Shown in pieces: positions 1 through 10,100 of a stretch of DNA of 64,000 nt. Each line of letters opens with the position of its first letter. The first letter of the stretch is position 1. A program made the position numbers and the translations under genes. This DNA is from Galdieria partita. Lineage: Eukaryota; Rhodophyta; Bangiophyceae; Galdieriales; Galdieriaceae. The notes under the pieces are model-generated. The model saw only the letters and a list, made by a program, of their open reading frames with translations, made no database searches and was not told where the DNA came from. The stretch spans positions 62,001 through 126,000 of the forward strand of contig BQMJ01000064.1 of assembly GCA_025991245.1 (NCBI GenBank), given 5' to 3'.

Positions 1-1
1 T

Positions 2-205
2 TTGGAACATTCAACTACAGAAAGTCATTCCAGTGGAGTTTTATTAATTGAATGGAAAACGATTTGTGATTACAATTTCGTTATTCCACTGCGAACTGAT
101 TCCTTAACGAATCCGAAATATCACAGTCAGGTGACAGAGGAAACTTTTCATGCTTTTACTAGACAACTTGGGATACAATTAGCACCTTATTTGGGTCTTT
201 CTTAA
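2..205 (+). CDS. C-terminal end of an unidentified protein (partial)
   Basis: The open frame enters from the left edge and ends at a TAA at 203-205, leaving about 67 C-terminal residues. The visible part has no recognisable motif; it ends in the short sequence APYLGLS. The true start lies outside the window and the leading codons are not a real start. It converges on SRP68, whose stop is only 27 bp away, so the two 3' UTRs must overlap or be extremely short. Codon usage looks like its neighbours. I do not recognise the family. Confidence 0.5.
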   Translation: MEHSTTESHSSGVLLIEWKTICDYNFVIPLRTDSLTNPKYHSQVTEETFHAFTRQLGIQLAPYLGLS

Positions 206-232
206 AAAAGGCCATTCTCTTGGTTGTCACAA

Positions 233-1945
233 TTATTTTTTTCCAGAAAACCAACTTACAGCTCTACCCAGTAATCCCTTTTTGGAAATGTTATCCTGAA
301 TGGCTTTGTTTTCTTCATTGACAAACAAAGACATATCTGGAAATGTAAGTTGTTCCGATGCCAAATCGAAAAGAAATGGTTTGCATGGAACTTGAATGAA
401 ACTTGGTTGCAGGTCAACTATCTTTACAAGTCTTTCAAAGGATTGGGGAAGGACAATCTCATCCAATCTATTGACTAGAGCTGTTTTAGAAGAACCGGAA
501 GAGGTCGAATCCAACTTGAGCTTATTCCATTTCTCTGTCAATTGATGTTCGTCCAGAATTGCATATGCTTTTGATAAACAAGCCTGTCGAGTTGTATTTT
601 CTTCCAATGTGTCGATACGTTGTTGAATCCAATCGTCGTCTCTCAAGTCTTTTTTGGATATTTGTTGCATTTCTTCCAAAGCCTTTTTGCTTATTAGATA
701 TGAATCTGTCCACATATGACGATTGGATAAGTAACTTGCCAAATAGAAGCGACGATAAACTCGAAAGAATAATTTCCTTTGTGACCAATATTTGTAAGTT
801 TCTATATCATTTTGTAAGTCTTTCAATTGCAAAATCTCTCCACAAAGGTTGACACATTGTTCAACTAGACGAATGCGTTGTTTCCAGGAAGCCGCATGAT
901 TACTTTCCAGATTCCTCTCAATCAACAAGTTTCTCTTTAAAGCAACCTCCACTCGATTAGTTACTAAATAAGCTTTCAACATGTCCAGTTCTTGTACGAT
1001 TGGCTCATGCATTTCTGTCCTAATCATTTGTTCCGATTCCTTGGAAACTATACGTATGCATTGCGTATAGTATGAAACGATCTTCTCCAACTGTTTTGCA
1101 TCATTTTCATTACCTTGTCGATCAGCTATTCTTTCAAGGTATTGTTGTACACGTCTGTTAGCCACTGGAATCCTTGTTCCATGCCACTCCACAGACAACA
1201 TAGAAGCTCCATTTTCCTTGGCTTGTAATTCTGATTCCAACTGATTGCATTTCTGTTCCAATTCAGCTAAAAACAGAGCATCGTGGTCAAAGTTTTCTTC
1301 CGATGAAAGTTTTGTCAATTGATAGCGACAATAACGAATCGAAGGCTCCATTTCTTGTATATACTGTCGATAAACAAGTCTTTGTTGTGCACTTGTGCCT
1401 TTTGTTTGTTCCAACTTTTCCAAAATGGAATAAGCTCTTTGGAAAGAGTTTTGTGAAGCTTTCCATTGCTTCTTTTCCAACCAAGCGTGACCAGACATCA
1501 TCTCAGCATAGGCTTGAGCTTCTAAAATAGTTTTGGTTGGAGCTTCCACCGAAGAACAAAGTCTTTCCAACTGCTTTGCCCATAAAGCAGCTTTTGTCCA
1601 TTTCCTCAGTGGCCAACGACGTTTCCTTCTAGTTGCCATTCTCTTCTGTTTCTTACTGTTTTGTAGTAACGCAGCTTCTTCTTTCAACTCCATTCCGTGA
1701 CTCCACGCTCTTTCAGCCTGTAAAAGCACTAACCATAAGAATCGAACGTCACCTTTTGAAACAACTTCCTCTTCTCCCACTTTTCGTTTCACAAACCTTC
1801 CCCTGCCTTGCGTCCATTTCAAAGCCTTTCTTAGACGATGCAACTTTCTAGTACAATACAAACGATAACGACGATAGTCTCCGTGTTTCAAGCCATTATT
1901 TTCTTGTGCTGTTTTATTCAACCAAAGAATATCAAACTTGTCCAT
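233..1945 (-). CDS. SRP68: Signal recognition particle subunit SRP68
   Basis: An intronless 570-residue frame. The N-terminal RNA-binding part carries the family signature: KHGDYRRYRLYCTRKLHRLR around residues 20-39, followed by LVLLQAERAWSHGMELKEEA around residues 72-91. These match the start of animal and plant SRP68, which binds SRP RNA and pairs with SRP72 in the cytosolic particle that targets nascent secretory chains to the ER. The rest is helical and TPR-like. A C-terminal segment near LPQSFERLVKIVDLQPSF fits the SRP72-binding region. The length is close to the family norm (about 600). The ATG at 1945 is the only sensible start. Confidence 0.9.
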   Translation of the reverse strand: MDKFDILWLNKTAQENNGLKHGDYRRYRLYCTRKLHRLRKALKWTQGRGRFVKRKVGEEEVVSKGDVRFLWLVLLQAERAWSHGMELKEEAALLQNSKKQKRMATRRKRRWPLRKWTKAALWAKQLERLCSSVEAPTKTILEAQAYAEMMSGHAWLEKKQWKASQNSFQRAYSILEKLEQTKGTSAQQRLVYRQYIQEMEPSIRYCRYQLTKLSSEENFDHDALFLAELEQKCNQLESELQAKENGASMLSVEWHGTRIPVANRRVQQYLERIADRQGNENDAKQLEKIVSYYTQCIRIVSKESEQMIRTEMHEPIVQELDMLKAYLVTNRVEVALKRNLLIERNLESNHAASWKQRIRLVEQCVNLCGEILQLKDLQNDIETYKYWSQRKLFFRVYRRFYLASYLSNRHMWTDSYLISKKALEEMQQISKKDLRDDDWIQQRIDTLEENTTRQACLSKAYAILDEHQLTEKWNKLKLDSTSSGSSKTALVNRLDEIVLPQSFERLVKIVDLQPSFIQVPCKPFLFDLASEQLTFPDMSLFVNEENKAIQDNISKKGLLGRAVSWFSGKK

Positions 1946-1984
1946 TTACTTTCTAAACGCTTTTCCCAAAAGTTGCATTCTTCT

Positions 1985-2866
1985 TTATTCTTCTTGTTGC
2001 GAGGTGACTTTACTTACACCAACTTCAGCAGGACGCAATATTCGATCTTGTATCTTATATCCAGTCTTTGCTACTGCCAATACTACACCACTATTTGACT
2101 TGTCAGGTATTTCAAACATAGCTTGATGAAGATTGGGATCAAATTTCTCTCCCATAGGATCATATCTCTCGATTCCATATCTCCTAAATACTTTTTGTAA
2201 TACATCGTTCTAAACCTATCGAGTTATTTACTTTCCCAAAGAATACGTCGAAATACTTACAGTAGCCTTTACTCCTTCGTACAAACTGATAACGACGGCG
2301 TCTCCCTTTTCAGGGTCCAGTTTCTCTGTCGGTATATTTTGTAGTGCTCTTTCCAAGTTATCTGCAACATCTAACAAGTCTTTTGCAAAAGCACCGATAC
2401 TGTACTTCCTAGCGTTGTCTACATCTCTTTGAGCAATCTTTCGAACGTTTTCCATTTCAGCATAAGCACGCATCGATAAATCCTTAAGTTTAGCTATCTG
2501 TTGTTCTTGTTCTTGAAACTTTTGTACCCATTCTTCTGGATCCAAACCCATGTCCTTTGCATCATTATTTTGTTTATATTGTTCATCAAAGGTTGTGGAT
2601 TCTTTCGGAGCACTTTCCTTGTTCTCCTGTTCTGTTTGAGTAGAGTTGGTTGGTGGAGACTTGTTTCCATCCGTATCTTTTGTTTGGGTATGGTGGTGGG
2701 TGGTTGTACTATAAGCACTTGTTATCAAGGGTTGTTGAAGTTTCTCGAGACTTGTGGACAATGTCTTTCTCATCAAGTTATCTGACAACCCCCAAAAGTA
2801 ACCTAAATAACTATTTTTCACAAAAGCAAAGGTCTTTTGTGGGATCATCCCAACAATTCTATGCAT
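1985..2866 (-). CDS. Mitochondrial GrpE nucleotide exchange factor
   Basis: Two exons. Exon 1 gives a Ser/Thr/His-rich N-terminus suited to a mitochondrial presequence, then the GrpE coiled coil (AEMENVRKIAQRDVDNARKY) and LLDVADNLERAL. A short intron starts after KAT near 2262 (GTAAGT) and ends TTTAG. Exon 2 then supplies the beta-domain: RRYGIERYDPMGEKFDPN followed by GYKIQDRILRPAEVGVSK. GrpE is the nucleotide exchange factor for Hsp70/DnaK in the mitochondrial matrix or plastid stroma. The open frame runs up to 2899 but begins there with TTG; the first ATG is at 2866 and another at 2848. The presequence favours mitochondria, but plastid targeting cannot be excluded. Confidence 0.9.
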
Positions 2867-2904
2867 TCCCCTATCGTCGACGACATCATCGCATTCCAAT
2901 GAAA

Positions 2905-4368
2905 CTAAGAGTTGATCAAAGTATCCTCTTCCAATGTCGTTGTATGGGATACATCAAGACTTGTCGTTACTCCTTGTATCACATTTCGAAATAAATACAA
3001 AAGACAAGGCGAAGAAAACGAAAACAATCCAATCAACGCCCACATCATAGAACAATGTCGCGTTGTCTTTTCTATCGAACAAAAATGTTGCAACAAGTAA
3101 CCACTCATTCCACCAGCCACTAATACTACACCAAACAAGGGAATACTTGCCAAAGAAGTATACAATCCTTCTCTACCTTCACCAGATACTTGCATGGTAT
3201 ATTCATATACACGCGGAGAATAAATAGCTTCACCAATACTCAACACAATCAAGAAACTTGCAATACATATATAATAAGGTCCAATACAAAGAATAAAGAC
3301 TGAACCTCCGCTCAAAAAGGAACCATACAATATCATAGGAAAGGAATCCACTCCTTTGCTCAACATGCCTATCAAAGGAACTAAAATAATCACTAAAAAT
3401 GGATTGATAGCATAAAAAGCACCAAATGGAGCATCTTCACCCAATTCACGTATCATATATTTAGGCAATGTGGCATCCATATGACGAAAGACTAGACGAA
3501 CTCCAACTAAAAGAAACATAAACAATGCCAATCTCCAAAAAGTAGAATCCATGAAAACCTATTCTTCCACATTTTGAATTCAATATACACTGAAAGTGGT
3601 GCAATGATACAACAAACTTGCCTCTTTCAACTGGATGCCAAGCGGAGTCGAATGGGAACGATAAGAACAAATATCTCCAGACTCGGTATATTGAATATCT
3701 CGCATACCCCATAAAACTATCAAAACAATAAAAAAAGTAGAAACAGAACCACATAAAATAATCAATTGTAAAGAATCAAAGGAATGACCCCAAATAACTA
3801 AACCTTTTCCAAACCAACGTCTACTCATGTCCACAACAGGTCCTGCTACCAAAGCTGCTATATTCATAAAAGTATAAAACATAGAATAAGCTATCGTTCG
3901 ATTGTTCGAATTGCTATATCGTTTAATACCAATAGTCATAACAGGAATACCAAGACTTTCACTAAAAGGAAGAAAAGTATACAAGAAAAACACTACAAGA
4001 CGACTCGAGGAAGAGAATGCCAATAGCCATCTGGAAAAGGTGCCTAGAACAGCACCTAATAACAAGGCATAGCGAACTCCTAAATAATCGACTATCCAAC
4101 CCAAAGACATTCCATATAAAACAGACATAAATCCATAAGCTCCAAAAGTCCAACCTGCTCTTTCGTCACTAAAATCAAACTCGCTCGACAAATATAAAGT
4201 AAGAATAAGGGAATAAGAAAAGTAACTAAAAGAAGAAAGAAACTTGATAACATAAATGAGCCAAAGTTCTCGAGGTGACTGGTTTAATAAACGAATCGTT
4301 TCCAAAGTCTTTTCTATCCAAAACACAAAATATTGTCTCCACATTTCAAAACCGAAAATTTCGATCAT
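2905..4368 (-). CDS. Major facilitator superfamily transporter with a GC-AG intron
   Basis: Two exons encode about 465 residues with roughly twelve hydrophobic segments. The loop after helix 2 reads GWIVDYLGVRYALLLG, the MFS motif A region. A second repeat starts near ALFMFLLVGVRLVFRHMDATL. The only intron that keeps the frame open is 3559-3621 (63 nt): exon end GAG, donor GCAAGT, acceptor GAATAG, joining QLKE to VFMDST in phase 0. No GT donor keeps the frame. Substrate is unknown. The stop of the upstream tandem gene lies only 9 bp before the ATG at 4368, so the promoter must lie inside that gene or the two are co-transcribed. Confidence 0.8.
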
Positions 4369-4377
4369 TTCCTCTTT

Positions 4378-4928
4378 CTATTTCTTTCTAGTCGCTCTTT
4401 TATTTTCTGCTTTCTGTTTAGGACTCTTTCCTTCTGCTTCCAATCTCGCCAATTTTGCTTTCCAACGTTCTTGTGCCTCTGATTCACGAAATTCACAATA
4501 TGGATTATCCCATATACGAGGTTGTAAATGATGTTCAAAATGAGGCTCCTTTGGTTTCTTTCTTAAAGGCTTTCGAAGAGAACGCACTCCAGGAGGTGGA
4601 GGTTCAAGTGCTCTATCAAATATATGAGCAAAGAGATAATCATAAGATTGTCCAGTGACAGGTGCTATTCCTTGTTCAATGGATTGCAATTGTTGCTAAT
4701 AAAGTCTTCACAATATTTCATCGAGGAATACTAGTCACTTACCTTTTCTTCCGTCGATAAAGTTGGATGTCGTTCCAATATCGTTTCTACTGCATAAGGA
4801 TCCTTTTCTACTATTCCTTGTCTACTTTTCCATACTTGTTCTCTTATCCTTTGTATTTTAGCCAATTGTCTTACTTTTCTTAAACCAGTATAAGTAGGAG
4901 CCATACACAACTGTGACCATTGTACCAT
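4378..4928 (-). CDS. Small basic protein, family not recognised
   Basis: Two exons are joined across a 47-nt intron (4696-4742; GTAAGT...TTATTAG), giving about 168 residues. The N-terminus (MAPTYTGLRKVRQLAKIQRI) and the Lys/Arg-rich C-terminus (KQKAENKRATRKK) are strongly basic. The middle has a proline run (EPPPPGV) and an aromatic patch (PRIWDNPYCEFRE). Such small basic proteins are often mitoribosomal or nucleolar, but I found no diagnostic motif, so this is only a guess. ATGs at 4928 and 4904 are both possible. FAM98 diverges from it with only 18 bp between start codons. Confidence 0.7.
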
Positions 4929-4946
4929 TTCTTCAATGCAATTCTT

Positions 4947-5849
4947 ATGGCAGTCTGTGAAAACGCAACTGCAGCAACATTTGGAGTAAGTGTTCTAATA
5001 ACATTTAATAACGAAAGTGATCGTTGTTCTAGATTAGGAAATATTTCAATAGATAGTTTGGAAGAAGAAACAGCACCATTTCCACTTTTTTTACAAGTTG
5101 TCGCCACTTTATTGGATGAGTGGAGCTATCTTTCGAGTCGTACTCAGTTATATCTTCCACATTGGAGAAACTTCCATTATGACATAAACAAACCACTTGC
5201 TGAACTTGAACAAGAATGCTTACAACACGTTGCTTGGTTGATGGATATTCCTGTAAACGATATTGACTGGAAGAACACCGTCACTCGACTGCAAGTGTTG
5301 CACTTTATAGCGACTGAGTTGGAAGCTTGTAAGTTGGCGATGGCAGATAAAGAGAATATCTCAAAACAACCTCAAGATATATTATGCACAACAAAGGAAG
5401 GCTCAAACCATCAGATGACCTTTTATTTAGATCAATTATCTGTTTTATTGAAAAAGCAATTGATTGAAGAAGCCAGTCAAGCCAGAACTTTGATACGACA
5501 TGCCAAAGAAAGAATATTAGATATCTTGTCGGTTCCAATAACAACTCATATACTACAAGAATATCTTTCCAATCCGAATAATCAAAAAAAGATACAAGAA
5601 ATGAATCACATTCTATATCTCGACTATAGGAATAGAAGAAAGTTATTGATTACTCGTTTTCAAGCAACATTGGAGTGTTTTCAATCTAGTGAAAGATGGA
5701 CATCTTGTCCTAGCAAGGATGAGCTTGTTATGGAACGCATGTTTTGTGTTTATGATTTGTATGTTATGACTAGAGAAGATTGGGAGTTTATGGAAATGAA
5801 ACAAGAGCATCACATGTGTTTTCAGGTGCCTTTTAGAAGAAACAAATAG
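4947..5849 (+). CDS. FAM98-family protein
   Basis: An intronless frame of about 300 residues. The family is recognised from RLQVLHFIATELEACKLA in the middle (compare LLLFLSTELQASQ in animal FAM98) and from the C-terminal helix with DYRNRRKLLITRFQATLECF...SSERW (compare YECRRRMLMKRLDVTVQSF...SDRA). FAM98 proteins associate with the RTCB tRNA-splicing ligase, DDX1 and CGI-99 in animals, and have an N-terminal calponin-homology-like fold. The open frame reaches back to a TTG at 4920; the ATG at 4947 (MAVCENATAAT) is the first real start. It lacks the Gly-rich C-terminal tail of animal members. Confidence 0.75.
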   Translation: MAVCENATAATFGVSVLITFNNESDRCSRLGNISIDSLEEETAPFPLFLQVVATLLDEWSYLSSRTQLYLPHWRNFHYDINKPLAELEQECLQHVAWLMDIPVNDIDWKNTVTRLQVLHFIATELEACKLAMADKENISKQPQDILCTTKEGSNHQMTFYLDQLSVLLKKQLIEEASQARTLIRHAKERILDILSVPITTHILQEYLSNPNNQKKIQEMNHILYLDYRNRRKLLITRFQATLECFQSSERWTSCPSKDELVMERMFCVYDLYVMTREDWEFMEMKQEHHMCFQVPFRRNK

Positions 5850-6193
5850 AAATTTCGTTGAGAGTTTTATCAAATCGGAATAATATGGGAAGAATATATC
5901 ACGACCAACATTGGAACGACTAGTCATCACTTTTTTATATCAACTAGTTAAAACTCAATATTCTTGTGTTTTATATAGTCTATCACAGCCAATTGAGTGA
6001 AAAACTTACTTGCACTGTAGTCACTGTTTGTTCAAACAAGAATACAGTTTTTTTAAACAAATATTTAGTTCTCTAGTAGATGAACAAGATAACAACTCTA
6101 CTAGTAAGCTGTTCTTTCATTAGAATATGTCAAAGCTGATATTTATTGTTCATGAGTGTGAATCATCCAAAAGACCAAATAGTATTTGTGTTT
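5850..6193. other. Intergenic spacer between convergent genes
   Basis: About 344 bp of AT-rich sequence separate the FAM98 stop from the RING-ligase stop. It is unusually long for a convergent pair in this window, where 30 bp is typical. I saw no open frame with a start and splice sites, no tRNA-like fold and no repeat. Both 3' UTRs presumably lie here. Confidence 0.5.
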
Positions 6194-7016
6194 TCATACA
6201 AATAAAAGACATAATATGATTAATAAACCCATAACCAATAATAGACGAGAAACAAAAGCTTGATTGGCTTGTTCTTCTGTCATAGTTTCTAAATCAACTA
6301 TGAATATGTGAAATGAGTCATCCCTGCAACACTTACCTGATACAGAACCACTACTTTGTGGAGGAGGATATGTAAACTGCAATCCAAATAAAGAAGGAAA
6401 AGGACCAAAAGCTGAAACTGAAAACGGACCAAAGTTGCTGTGATGAACAGGAGAAGAAAAGGGTCCAGGATAAAAAGGATTGCCATAAAATGGAGAATGA
6501 GGAGACTGGAAAGTTCCTCCTGAAGATTGACTTGAGCGTGGTGGTTCTATGAAAAAGTTGGTTACCGATATATTCTTCTTCTAAAGGCTTACCAGTCCGT
6601 TGCCCACTTGGTCTGGCAGGAATATCAGGAATAACTTTGGTTCTGGGGTCTACTTCTTCTTGTCCATTTCTACCATAAATAGGAATTATTTTATCTTTCT
6701 CTAGACTCGACTTGCATAATGGACAAGAAGGACAGTCAGGATGTGACACCATCCACTATTGCCAATGAGTAGGAAGCTTACAGTCACTAGAATAACTTAC
6801 TTTGTAAATACACGACCAACAATATAAATGTCCACAAGGTGTTACAACAGGGTCATTAGGAGAGTCAAAACAAATATGACAGTCAAAGAGAGAAGAGTTT
6901 GTTGCCCTTTCTGAGGGAGAGGAAGCGTCTTTGTCTTGGCTACTTTCTCCGTTGTGTACCAATCTCTTTCTTAAACCTGTATTTGTTTCTGTAGGGTTGC
7001 TGTTATTTTCTTCCAT
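6194..7016 (-). CDS. RNF5/RNF185-type membrane-anchored RING E3 ubiquitin ligase
   Basis: Exon 1 holds the start of a C3HC4 RING ([20 protein letters not shown], then CWSCIYK). A GTAAGT intron ends at TGGATG so the RING continues [16 protein letters not shown]. Exon 2 ends RPSGQRT; a 46-nt intron joins it to [11 protein letters not shown], reproducing the GQRPEP spacing of human RNF185. The C-terminus ends in a hydrophobic anchor ([20 protein letters not shown]), equivalent to FLSRLFLFVALVIMF in the animal protein. RNF5/RNF185 act in ER-associated degradation with E2 enzymes. A 39-nt GTAAGT...ATAG stretch (6298-6336) is probably a third intron; it is divisible by three and stop-free, so both spliced and retained forms keep frame. 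Confidence 0.88.
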
Positions 7017-7136
7017 TGTTCCTCCTGTCTGATGATGCTTTTATTAATCGCAAACCCATTCAACCCACATGACAACAATCCAATAACGTATTTCCATCGA
7101 CTGGTGAGATCTGGAAATTTCTTTTCCAACCGGCGA

Positions 7137-10100
7137 CTAGAAAGAATATTCCAGCCATTCCTTTACACATTTCCAACCATACCAACGTTCAGTAGAATCA
7201 CTCCAATCATGTTGTCGAATAATTTCCATCAAAGGAAACCAACGTTTAGCAATATCTTCTTTCAACCTCAACGGCTGAGTATTCTATCCAATCATATCGT
7301 ATCTTTCGCATTTAGAAAGCTGCAATTATATCATCTTACCTGAAATGAAGACGTTGGTTGTTGTTCATATTTACGACCAGAAATAAAAACAATTAGAAAG
7401 CAATCATTTAAAATATGATCCAAATAAAGACTCAAGTCATCTTCTATTTCATTTTGGGTTAATATTTTCTTCATATTCACATGAGATACATACTGAATGA
7501 TGATGAAATGGAATACGCATAGGGAACAAGCATAATAGGAATAGCTAAAAATATTCCAAGACTGGGCTTTTGAGATGATAGAAATAGACTCGGTTCCCAA
7601 TCGATCTTCTCCCAATCTTGTTCTATGGCATATTTCCAACATCTCATTGTCAACATCAAACTTCTCATCAAAGAATATAATACACGCTAATCAAAAGTGA
7701 TAAGCAAACGAATATTCAACTTCAATTACTTACTTGACCAAACACACTTTTGTATCTTCTGTTCCTTTCAGGAGAAGATTGAGTCAAAGCAAACTTCTTG
7801 GGAGATAATTCCAGTCTTCGTTTCCAAAATAGGGGTGAAGCTGCTTGTGGGGTCGATGGAAATGGAGGTGAAGAGCCCCATTCCAGATGGAATCTTTCAG
7901 TTTCTTCATCTTGTTTTGTCCATTCAGATGAAACAGACTTTGCTTTCATACTAGGACTTTGAGAATCTTTGATAATGGGACTTGTATTACATTGTTCATG
8001 TTCTAAACTAGTCATTGGTTTTATCCACCATTCTATGAATACTCCAGTTTGTAGTAAACGATAGACCTGCTCAAGAATATAAGTAGTATTAGGTTGTGAT
8101 ATGGCTAAACTTACTTGATAGAGATATCTATAGAGACAAATAAGCAAATGACGATATACTTCGGGAAGATAACTTTGAAATGACGATTTGGAATCACTAT
8201 AAACACTATGTAATAAGGTACATAATTGTTCCATTTCTTCTATTCTGGCAAAATTCCAATAGCTATGAGGATTCTCGACTTGTTCCTCATTATGGTTCAC
8301 ATCTCCTCCTCCTCCTATTTGAGGAAATAAATGCAACGATTGTTCAATGAAAGCAACATGAGTGGATATCCATTGCAATACAACTTGATGTGAAGAATGG
8401 TGACTTGCAGATAAAAAACAATGCAATGATAAGGCAGCCAATCGATGTACCCAATAACGATGCCATCTAAATAAAGTACTCATATTTAGACATAAGAATA
8501 ATCCATAATGCTATCATAGAATAGTTCAACTTACGGTTGCCGTTGTCTCAATAAGGTATCATAAAAATGGTGTATATTGGGAGCCTTTTGACTGTCAACA
8601 TAAAAAACTGAATCAGGATACATATCTAAAGACGCATAAGATATACAATCTTGAAGGAAAGTTTCCTTCCATTGTATACAATGGGAAGAATCAGGTATAG
8701 CCAACCACAACTTGATATGCATCCATAATAATTGATCCATTATTCTCCATCGACTAGACAATAAAAAAGTGATTCTATTCTCTTCTTCATCATTTGTATT
8801 CTTCTCCATCGATATCCATTCTTTCCAACACCTTAATATTCTTTGTGACCATTCTTTAAGCATGTTGGGATACAAAGTTTCTAAAAACTCCCGAGGTAAA
8901 TTGCACAACAGAACACTCCAAGCATGAGTATAAACTGCTTTGTATTCAATAGAGCTTGTTTCATCATCTTCTTGCATTGCATCTTGTACTACTTGAATGG
9001 CCACTTGGAATAGAGTTGCTGTATTCTGCTTTTGAGTATTTTCAGACTTGTCTTCCCATAATGAAAAACAAGGATTACACCTTCGTTGCCTTGATAGGAT
9101 CTTACTAAAAGTATATAGTAAATGCTATTGAAATTCGATTCATTCAGTATCTTCTCAAAATCTACATACTGATAATCACTTACCACTTGAAGCCACTTGC
9201 GATTTTTCTCCCATGGTTGTTGCCATAAACTTAATAAATCTAATCGAGGTCGAAAAGTAACTGATTGATATATATCCATATATGTAAAGACATTCTTAGA
9301 TTGTTTCCAAGCCTTGTCTAAAGATACAATGTGTTCATTGGCCAACGGATAAATATCATCATGCAACTTGGGCTGATGTGCCATATCTAATAACCATCTT
9401 GCAAGCATTCCATCTACTTGTGAGGTCATCACACAAGGAACACGAGATAAATAGTCAAGTATCTTGTTCCACATGTGACTCCAAAAAGAATAAAATCGAT
9501 TCTTCTCTTTGGAAACTGTCACCATCGTTGCAAAATACAAACGATACAAAGAATCAACGCATTTTCCAATGGCTTGAAAACGACTAGTCTGACGATGCAT
9601 TCTCTCCAATATCTCAAGATACTTCTCATTCCCAAAATGAGCATAAGGATGATAACAAATATCGTAAAAATATTCTCCAGGAATAATACATATAGTTTCA
9701 TAATACCACAATGGCTTCCATTCTAGAGAATCTTTCTCGTCCTTCATCCATCGATAAAGTCGATTTTCATAAGTTCTCATAATAGAATATAAATGGGGAC
9801 ATGACTCTTTTGGATCCATTGTATCAATACTTTGCAGCCAACTTTCAATACATGTTGTCCAAAAGTATTCCAAACCATCCAAATCTAGTTCTTGATAAGT
9901 AAGAGACCAAAGAAAAGTAGCATGATCATCGTCATCCGTATCGCTGGAAAAACGAAAAGAATCAAATATTTCCAAGGCAAACCAGTCCAATAATACACAA
10001 ATGCCTTCAAGCCAACCGACCATTTCATCCAAATAATCTAAAACCATAAATAATATGGTAATGTGCAATACTGTATAATTACCGTTATTGGCTTCATCTT

